From positions 30,219 to 54,527 of the forward strand of contig JAKCWW010002696.1 in assembly GCA_026260175.1 (NCBI GenBank): a DNA stretch of 24,309 nt. Direction: 5' to 3'. The notes beneath the pieces are model-generated. The model was given only the letters and a program-made list of their open reading frames with translations, ran no database searches and had not been told where the DNA came from. Both the position numbers and the translations under genes were made by a program. Below are positions 18,540 through 24,309 of the stretch, in pieces; the first letter of the stretch is position 1, and each line of letters opens with the position of its first letter. The stretch is from Reticulitermes lucifugus. Its lineage: Eukaryota > Arthropoda > Insecta > Blattodea > Rhinotermitidae.

Positions 18540-18840
18540 GGTTGCTGCTCCATGAAGTTCGTTTGTTCTGTGTACACAAATGGCAGATGAATTTGAACAA
18601 CAGTCTATGTTAATACAGCAAACCCTCGCCGTTTGTGGGGCTTATGTTCTTGAAAAATTCCACAAACAGTAAAACCATGATGCACAAAAAATGGGATTGG
18701 AGAGACCAAAGACACACGAAACATGATAATGTGTACATTCATGGTTAATAAAAATGAAAAAACATCTGTGATGGTGTTTATTGGAATGTCGGAGTTCCTG
18801 GTTGAAAGTTATCAGCGTGGTCGAACGACGCAGAGTGCAT
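18540..18840. other. No recognisable feature
   Basis: One 77-codon frame (18723-18956, +) overlaps the 3' end of the antisense Tigger-like relic and has no motif of its own. Confidence 0.4.
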
Positions 18841-19390
18841 GGTGGATGGGGAGACAGTTTACTGAAAAAAAGATGACCTTTTATTGCCTTCTATTCTTCT
18901 GTATATCCTTTATACCTCATCATATGGTGATACCACAGCCTCCATCTCGTGCTTAAATTTCAGTCAACGGTCCATGAAATGGTCAACCACACGGAACTGA
19001 TCAACTGAGTCATCTGCCATCTGGAAGCCTTTCTTCAGAGCACTGGTAGTCAGCTGAGGCCCTTACACAGCAGTAGCAGAATCTTCATCTTTCGGTTCAC
19101 AGAGTGCTGCAGCTGTTCAAGGTCACCCTCCGTTAACGTGGCAGCATGAGAGTTTATGAATTCCTGAATATCAGCCTCCTCCAAATTTTGAAATCCATCG
19201 CCTGGAACTTGATGGGCTAATGCGAAACTGTTTCTTATTTTTTCCTGCAGGCTGGGGAATCCCAAGAGGCCAAAGCTTCTTCCCACAACCATTCAAAGCC
19301 GTTAAGTTCAGCTCGTCCAGAGACCGTTTTATGTTTACTATACAGCCAGCTATGCTGTAAGATTCCATCATTTAATAAAGCTAACACGTC
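18840..19390 (-). pseudogene. Tigger-like (pogo, Tc1/mariner superfamily) transposase C-terminal relic
   Basis: From 19371 on the minus strand: SYSIAGCIVNIKRSLDEL, LTALNGCGKKLWP, a frameshift, GFPSLQEKIRNSFALAHQ, VPGDGFQNLEEADIQEF, INSHAATLTEGDLEQL, a frameshift, PQLTTSALKKGFQMADD, DHFMDR, LKFKHEMEAVVSPYDEV. This is the acidic C-terminal tail of Tigger/TIGD1-type transposases, where a LNGCWKKLWP box is followed by G-GF-DL---D---L---H---LTEEDL. Here the Trp of the box is Gly. The catalytic DDE core and CENP-B-type DNA-binding domain are absent, and no terminal repeats are visible. At least two frameshifts and several stops are present. Confidence 0.78.
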
Positions 19391-19394
19391 TTGA

Positions 19395-19656
19395 TCTTAC
19401 ATGCATCCAAGTTACTGTGGAAGGCTTGATGGGTGTAAGACAGGGGTGCATAAATCCTGGACGTCAGGTTGCCCAGGCGACTAAATATTGTACGGTGGTG
19501 CCTAATATTTGTGGGTCCTCAGTATCGAATTTGCTTCGTCAACTTTCTGGCGCCTACAACTTTGAGTTTGCTACTAGGGGTTTGGAAAATTTATGTACCC
19601 GTGAAATAAACTGCGTACGCAGATTTAAAATGCAAAATGTTACAGCAAGCGGTACA
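19395..19656 (+). other. Unidentified repeat-like sequence
   Basis: An open frame at 19417-19749 includes GVRQGCINPGRQVAQATKYC and GLENLCTREINC. The composition gives an impression of repeat-derived sequence, but no domain can be named. The frame runs on into the left terminal repeat of the next element, so the C-terminal third is accidental. Confidence 0.25.
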
Positions 19657-19658
19657 TA

Positions 19659-20270
19659 CAGGGTGATTCAAGAGGAAAGGTCAATCTTTGGGAGGGTGAT
19701 ACTACCGGTCACTATCAGGAAAAAAAATTCATATGAACACAGTGTCTAATTCTGAATGGTTGCCGAGATACAGCTGTTTGAATCTGGCGCGCACTGTTGC
19801 AGACGTAACTCCGCTAGATTTTTGTTTGTGGGGTTGGATGAAGAGCGAAGTTTACAAAAGAACGGTGGATACAAGAGACGAATTACTGCTTGCTCGCATT
19901 TTGGATGCAGCTGCCCGCATAAAGAAAAGTTAAGATCAACTCAGACGAACAACATGCGATCTTCGCACATGAGTTGCAGAGTGCACTGAGGTTGACGGTG
20001 GGATTTTCGAACATTTATTGTTAACTGTAACAAATTTGTCACTTCTGTGTAACAAATTTGTCATTTAAACATTAAATTAAAATTAATATAAAATTAAGAG
20101 TAAGTAATTTCTCTTTATTATCATTCGCAAAGCTTTTGTATTTGTAGATTCAAGCAGCTCTATCTCAGTAACCATTCAGAATTAGACACATATCCATTAG
20201 AACTTTTCTTCTCAAAATGACCAATACTATCACCTCCTAAAATATTGAACTTTGCTCCTGAATCACCCTG
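19659..20270 (+). mobile_element. 612-bp TA-flanked terminal-inverted-repeat transposon with transposase tail
   Basis: CAGGGTGATTCA at 19659 is mirrored by TGAATCACCCTG ending at 20270. The inverted repeats extend about 110 bases each (both contain GTGTCTAATTCTGAATGGTT), and TA dinucleotides flank both ends, as expected of Tc1/mariner-type insertion. Inside, the plus strand encodes VTPLDFCLWGWMKSEVYK, VDTRDELLLARILDAAARIK, a stop, DQLRRTTCDLRT, and CTEVDGGIFEHLL. This is the C-terminal end of a DDE transposase of the insect TPLDFFLWG type, lying just after the last catalytic residue. Most of the transposase is missing, so the element is an internally deleted, non-autonomous copy. A GTAACAAATTTGTCA-like direct repeat lies near 20028 and 20050. 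Confidence 0.82.
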
Positions 20271-20294
20271 TATACTTATCACCATGCCTTAGGG

Positions 20295-20612
20295 CAGGGC
20301 TGGCCAACATGCGGCCCTCGGGTACCTGAACAGTTTCAGTAATACAATTTAACAAACATAATATAATGTGGCAAATTTATTAGCAGAGAAAATGTTTACA
20401 AACCATACCTCATCACTTTTAAGACAGCACACAGTGTTCTATCCAGTTCAGTACGTCCCACTACCTTGTCCTTCAACCGTACTTCTGGCGTGACTTATTG
20501 TTTGTAAATAAGGGTCTTCTAGTCAATTCAATCCCCCCCCCTGCTATTCGCCCTCAGGTGAGTCCGTAACAAATTATGTGGCCCTCCTGTGGGTTAAAGT
20601 TGGCCAGCCCTG
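20295..20612. mobile_element. 318-bp hAT-type MITE
   Basis: CAGGGCTGGCCAAC (20295-20308) is inverted at GTTGGCCAGCCCTG ending at 20612. The flanks are CCTTAGGG (20287-20294) and CCTTAGAG (20613-20620), an 8-base target duplication with one mismatch. CAGGG-type ends and an 8-bp duplication are hAT hallmarks. A GCGGCCCTCGGG / GTGGCCCTCC subterminal motif recurs. There is no coding capacity. It lies 24 bases from the preceding transposon. Confidence 0.88.
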
Positions 20613-21002
20613 CCTTAGAGGGTGAAGCTATTTCCAACTCACCTAGCCTCGAATCCACACCCTTGCCCTCCGAGCAATGCGGGTTGCTCCTGAAGCCAAT
20701 CACTCACCCTCCAACTACAGACGAGGTTAAGACTACATGGAGGTAGTCACCTTCGCTTTCTCGTAAGTCCTGATGAAGGTCGCAGTAAAGCGTATGGCAC
20801 TCGCGCGTCCTGTCGAGAAGCCCGGGCACTCGACTGCTCTGCCTGAGGCTTTTCATGGTCTTCCTCAGTCCATCCAAGTAAATTAGACTCAAAGCGCTCC
20901 TACAATATCTTTGCAAATCTATTGTTTATATGCTTCACATATCACGTAGTAAACAGGCAGTTTGAAATTGCGACGGTAACATGCTACTTAGGAAAACTAG
21001 GC

Positions 21003-21057
21003 CTAGTTATAAAAATAATATTAAAACGGATATTAAATAAGGAGGTTTAGATGGTGT
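21003..21057 (+). mobile_element. Possible LINE 3' scrap, copy 7
   Basis: YKNNIKTDIK, a stop, then GGLDGVKG resembles the WEDNIKMDL-E-G-DG signature of the common LINE over about 18 residues. It is too short to be firm. Confidence 0.35.
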
Positions 21058-21069
21058 GAAGGGCGTCAC

Positions 21070-21125
21070 AGTCACGTGTTTAGCGCTTATGCTTTGTATT
21101 TAGGTTTCGAGTTCAAATGTCGACC
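21070..21125 (+). repeat. Possible tRNA-derived SINE head
   Basis: TTTAGCGCTTATG (about 21080-21091) resembles a pol III A box, and GAGTTCAAATG (about 21109-21119) resembles a B box about 30 bases downstream, as in tRNA-derived SINEs. No cloverleaf can be folded, and the 3' tail is not identifiable. Confidence 0.35.
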
Positions 21126-21149
21126 CAGAGACCAGCTACTTTGCAAAAG

Positions 21150-23780
21150 ATCTTCCTTATTCTCGTCTGTCTGAAATGGTACCTCACGCTCTGAATGTTG
21201 TGATGATTCCGTGGTCAAGCAGTTCTGGGAGGGAGTGAGGTGGTGTTGGACAGACACTCAGCTTGGATATCTGGATGAGTGATACTGAGATCCTGCAGAC
21301 ATCCTGGTAATTTATCAAGGATATTCAGGACTTTGAATGCTAGTCTTGCACTTTGATACAGTTTTCAAATCAGCCTTTACTGGTATAACCTTCTGCCCAC
21401 AGCAGCACTGACTGACAACCATTTATGTGCCTTATCTTCAAGTAAAACACACGAAGCCCTTTCCATCTTTTTGAGGAAGAAGTCACAAAGACATACAAAT
21501 GTGTTTCACTCACTGGAGCACTAACTTTAAGCAATACTAATTCCCTGTCCAGCTTATTCAGCCCATCCAGTTTCTCTGACAGATGTCACTTTCCCTTTCA
21601 TTCTAGCATTTGGCCTTTCATCAGCATGTACATCATCCATTCCAGAAATAATTAAAACATGACAACAAAGTTCTAAAAACTGTGATAAGTACAGTCAGCG
21701 CATATAGCATATCACACAATATCTGGATAGCTGGGGAGTGACAAACGTGGGCAGATGCCGCCTCCTGTGTAATACTGAGCAAGTAAACTGCGAATGAGTG
21801 AGGACCGAAACCACGATAATTGTGCCACAAATACTCGTAAGCAGAACCACGATGCACAAACCCGCAAACGGGTAGGGTCTGATGTATACTGCAAACATGA
21901 AAACACACAGAGACTAAAGAAATTTGTACTGTCATGTTTGGGAAACTCAACAATTATCCATCATAATAGTGAATACACAGCAAAAACTCACATTCCTTAT
22001 CACAATGGCTGTAATTTAGGGAAGTCTTAAATTAATTTTCTTTCAGACACAATCAGATTATAAAGGTCAGGAGTTATGCATAACACTTTCATAATCTTGC
22101 CACAGCACATATATTCTTAACATGCTTCCTCTCTACCGTTTAATAAAACAAACAACGAAATTTCAACCTCTTCAAAACACAATATATCTACACTTATGGA
22201 ACTCCAACAATATATACAATCATTCAGAATATTAAGTTATAATTCTTACATCCTGTTCATTCATTGGAGTGCCTTACAAAATATGTAAAATAGAATTCAT
22301 TCATTCAGGTCATTCATATAACTTAATGCTTATTAATAATTCCTCAAAATATGCAGTTAATCACATTCCAAGATCAAAACTCTGTTAAAAATACATGTTC
22401 ACTGTGAAGTCAAAAATACTGACAAAAATTAAAAATTGTGTCATAAGGGTCTGAAACAATTACACACTTTTGCCTCACTAATTTAAAGGTATAAATTCAT
22501 TTACAAATTTTGCTTTAAAGCAATCACATATGCAACTTGCATAACCAATGGAAGTCCCTTCTATAAAACATAATTCAGCTGCAGGCAGGCCAGCACATCA
22601 AATCTTGTGTGACATACAAATTAAACAGTATGCTGAAACCATTATCAAAGTGCATTTTTAAAAGTAGCATTCCTACACAGTTATAAGATTTTCTCCACTC
22701 ATTATGGATTTCCATTACACAAGAATATCCACTACCAAATTGATCTATCCATTCGACCTTGAAAGAGGTACAAATGTTTTGCATATCCGTTACAAAGACT
22801 TCATAGCGAACAGTACACCGAATATAAATAAACCTGATTCACCTACTATATTGAAAAACCAAGAGCCATATCTAGGTTCTGCTAAAAAGATGAAATGAAA
22901 ATATTATGACTGTAAACTAAAAGAAGCATCAAGAAAACAAATCGACAACAAGATAAAAATCTAATCTAAGGGATTTTCTGTAACACTTCATTCATAAAAA
23001 GAATGCCACTATTTTCACAACCATTTCAAAGAACATATTCTCAAGTAAGATTACTGTCCTGTTTTTATTTCACTATATATGAAACTAGTTTTAAAGAGAA
23101 AAATAGGCTTAAGAGATTGCTCTGTACATCAATCCTCCATTTGTAACTTACGAACCATTTACCCATACCGCTTCAATTTTTACCCTGGCCATGAAGTCAT
23201 AAAAATGGCCCCTGTATATTACTATTTGTGATGCCCATCTAAATTGATATACGGCAAAGAGATGGAGATGGACTGCAAAATATTTTCCACAAAAATCAGA
23301 ATAAACCAGCTGACAATGAGATGGTAAAATCTTTAGGTGGTGCATCAATCACAGTTTAAAAAAAAGTCTATTTCAAATGTATTTTCAGCCTCCCACCCTG
23401 ATGATTTGACAAAATTTGAGGGAACTGAAGTACTGAGAAGTCAGGAACTAAACCAGATGGTGGTGACAAAGTGGTGCCCAAGATTTAACGCTAGGTATAA
23501 ACACAAATCAACTGATGCATTTCAGTGAATGCCTTGAAAAGAAAACCAGTTAACAAATACTTCCAAATCTACTGCCAACACCTAATCAGTTCTCAATAAT
23601 TAAGGAAAATGTTTAACTTGTCCTTGTAATTATGATGCAATGAAGACATAATAAAAATAAAGAAACTTGAAGCAGACCCATTAACAAATTAGTGAAATAA
23701 ATGAAATAAAATCACCACCTTGCACATATACACAATTTATACAATCGACTATGTTAAAGATACGATTTATACAAACAGAA
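21150..23780. other. Long AT-rich stretch without recognisable elements
   Basis: Unlike the preceding 20 kb, I recognise no transposon protein here and no exon. Overlapping antisense frames at 21633-22030 are mutual shadows. Frames at 22575-22898 and 23148-23528 have no motif. AT content is high, with several AATAAA-like strings on both strands. It could be unique intergenic DNA, an intron or a long 3' UTR, but the sequence alone does not decide. Confidence 0.4.
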
Positions 23781-23789
23781 ATCGATAAC

Positions 23790-23797
23790 CATCATCG

Positions 23798-23830
<33 letters not shown>
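23790..23830 (+). repeat. (ATC)n microsatellite
   Basis: CATCATCGTCATCATC and onward: a pure ATC tract with one CGT interruption near its start. Confidence 0.97.
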
Positions 23831-23831
23831 G

Positions 23832-24180
23832 GTATCACAGATGGCATTTATAAATAAAATTTACTAACATTTCAAGACATGATTGTGTTCACACTTATGA
23901 AATACTCTTCTAAGCATAAAGGTACAGTTGTCCCTCTGACATTAAGACATATGGGCAGGTGGAAGCAAAGCTCCACGCATTCTTAGCCTTAACTCTCGAC
24001 ACAGATAAGTGGTCAGCTTCACACCCTAGTCATTTTACCCCTCGGAAAAGGCCACGATACACAATGGTTACTCGGCTGGGTAAGCCCCACAGCCAGCCTG
24101 AGCACCGTGGATAAAAGAAAATGTCTGCCCATGCCAGGAATGAAACCCCAGTTCCATCATCTGATATTACAGATAAAAAT
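23832..24180 (-). repeat. SINE-like dispersed repeat (5'-truncated)
   Basis: Read on the minus strand from 24160: AACTGGGGTTTCATTCCTGG, then CATGGGCAGACA, then CCACGGTGCTCAGGCTGG and CCCAGCCGAGTAACCAT. The first block resembles a decayed tRNA T-arm with B box (GGGTTCRATTCC). An A box is not seen, so the 5' half is missing or eroded. The block ends near the microsatellite, which on this strand is (GAT)n and could be the element's tail. This is a candidate only. Confidence 0.4.
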
Positions 24181-24232
24181 TACATTAAAATTTATGCACA
24201 TCAGAGGAACTGAACCTAACATTTCTGTTTTA

Positions 24233-24246
24233 CACACACACACACA
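24233..24246 (+). repeat. Short (CA)n tract
   Basis: ACACACACACACAC lies immediately before the mariner-like end. Confidence 0.9.
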
Positions 24247-24254
24247 AAAATATA

Positions 24255-24309
24255 TACGAGGGCTGTCCAAAAAGTATCCGACTATATTTTTTCCCGCGGT
24301 AAGTAATGG
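24255..24309 (+). mobile_element. Left end of a mariner-like element, cut by the window edge
   Basis: TATACGAGGGCTGTCCAAAA and then AGTATCCGACTAT form a sequence typical of mariner-family terminal inverted repeats (ACGAGGGYTGTCC-AAAAGTA). A preceding TA fits the target site. Only 50 or so bases are inside the window, so neither the transposase nor the other end can be checked. Confidence 0.6.

Noticed and set aside
20760-20800. CCTGATGAAGGTCGC as another hammerhead core
   Set aside because: No GAAA follows (AGTAAAGCG instead) and no stem II can be paired, so it does not meet the pattern.
21633-22030. Overlapping frames on both strands as a host gene
   Set aside because: Four frames overlap antisense with unrelated low-information proteins, and there is no family motif or splice context.
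1-24309. CRISPR array, bacterial operon or prophage
   Set aside because: The spaced tandem arrays have no unique spacers, and no prokaryotic genes or ribosome binding sites occur. Transposon content is typical of an arthropod.

Overview
This is a eukaryotic, AT-rich, repeat-dominated intergenic (or intronic) window. I find no host exon, tRNA, rRNA or bacterial-type gene that I can support. Most open frames are short and accidental. The recognisable coding signal is decayed transposon protein of arthropod type. The C-terminal reverse-transcriptase tail of the commonest LINE (ILPVVLYGCETW, HNEEL.DLY, RWEDNIKM, DWI.LAQDRD.WRALV) is one I associate with cockroach and termite genomes, so my best guess is a blattodean insect such as Periplaneta americana. 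That is an inference from memory of family sequences, not a search.

Layout. 0.6-1.3 kb: a decayed LINE linker/RT start on the minus strand. 2.26-2.40 kb: a LINE 3' fragment (-). 2.68-2.88 kb: a small foldback element. 4.09-4.87 kb: a 5'-truncated LINE 3' end (-). 7.32-7.77 kb: a 446-bp near-palindrome whose arms each carry a hammerhead-like ribozyme motif of Penelope-like-element type. 7.85-8.93 kb: three LINE 3' ends abutting in mixed orientation. 9.09-9.21 kb and 9.95-10.01 kb: weaker hammerhead-like motifs. 10.31-10.68 kb: a 28-bp tandem array with a 56-bp higher-order repeat. 11.2-11.3 kb: a LINE fragment. 11.89-11.99 kb: a 50-N assembly gap running into an (AC)n tract.

13.77-15.13 kb: a LINE (-) in which the endonuclease start is joined directly to the RT tail by an internal deletion. 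15.27-15.58 kb: the helix-turn-helix end of a Tc1/mariner-like transposase (-). 15.7-17.7 kb: a Jockey-like LINE (+) with five 60-bp tandem units at its 5' end, an ORF1-to-RT internal deletion, and a 250-bp inverted-repeat element inserted in the RT. 17.93-18.03 kb: a repeat with another hammerhead-like motif. 18.24-18.53 kb: a LINE 3' fragment (+). 18.84-19.39 kb: a Tigger-like transposase C-terminus (-). 19.66-20.27 kb: a 612-bp TA-flanked terminal-inverted-repeat transposon. 20.295-20.612 kb: a 318-bp hAT-type MITE with an 8-bp target duplication. 21.0-21.13 kb: a LINE scrap and a tRNA-like SINE head. 21.2-23.7 kb: AT-rich and featureless. 23.79-24.18 kb: an (ATC)n tract and a SINE-like block. 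24.25 kb to the end: the first bases of a mariner-like terminal repeat.

The elements do not form a pathway. The window is a graveyard of nested, truncated and internally deleted transposons. Its most interesting content is the recurring small hammerhead-like fold, core CUGANGA + one extra base + stem II + GAAA, in four apparently unrelated repeats.
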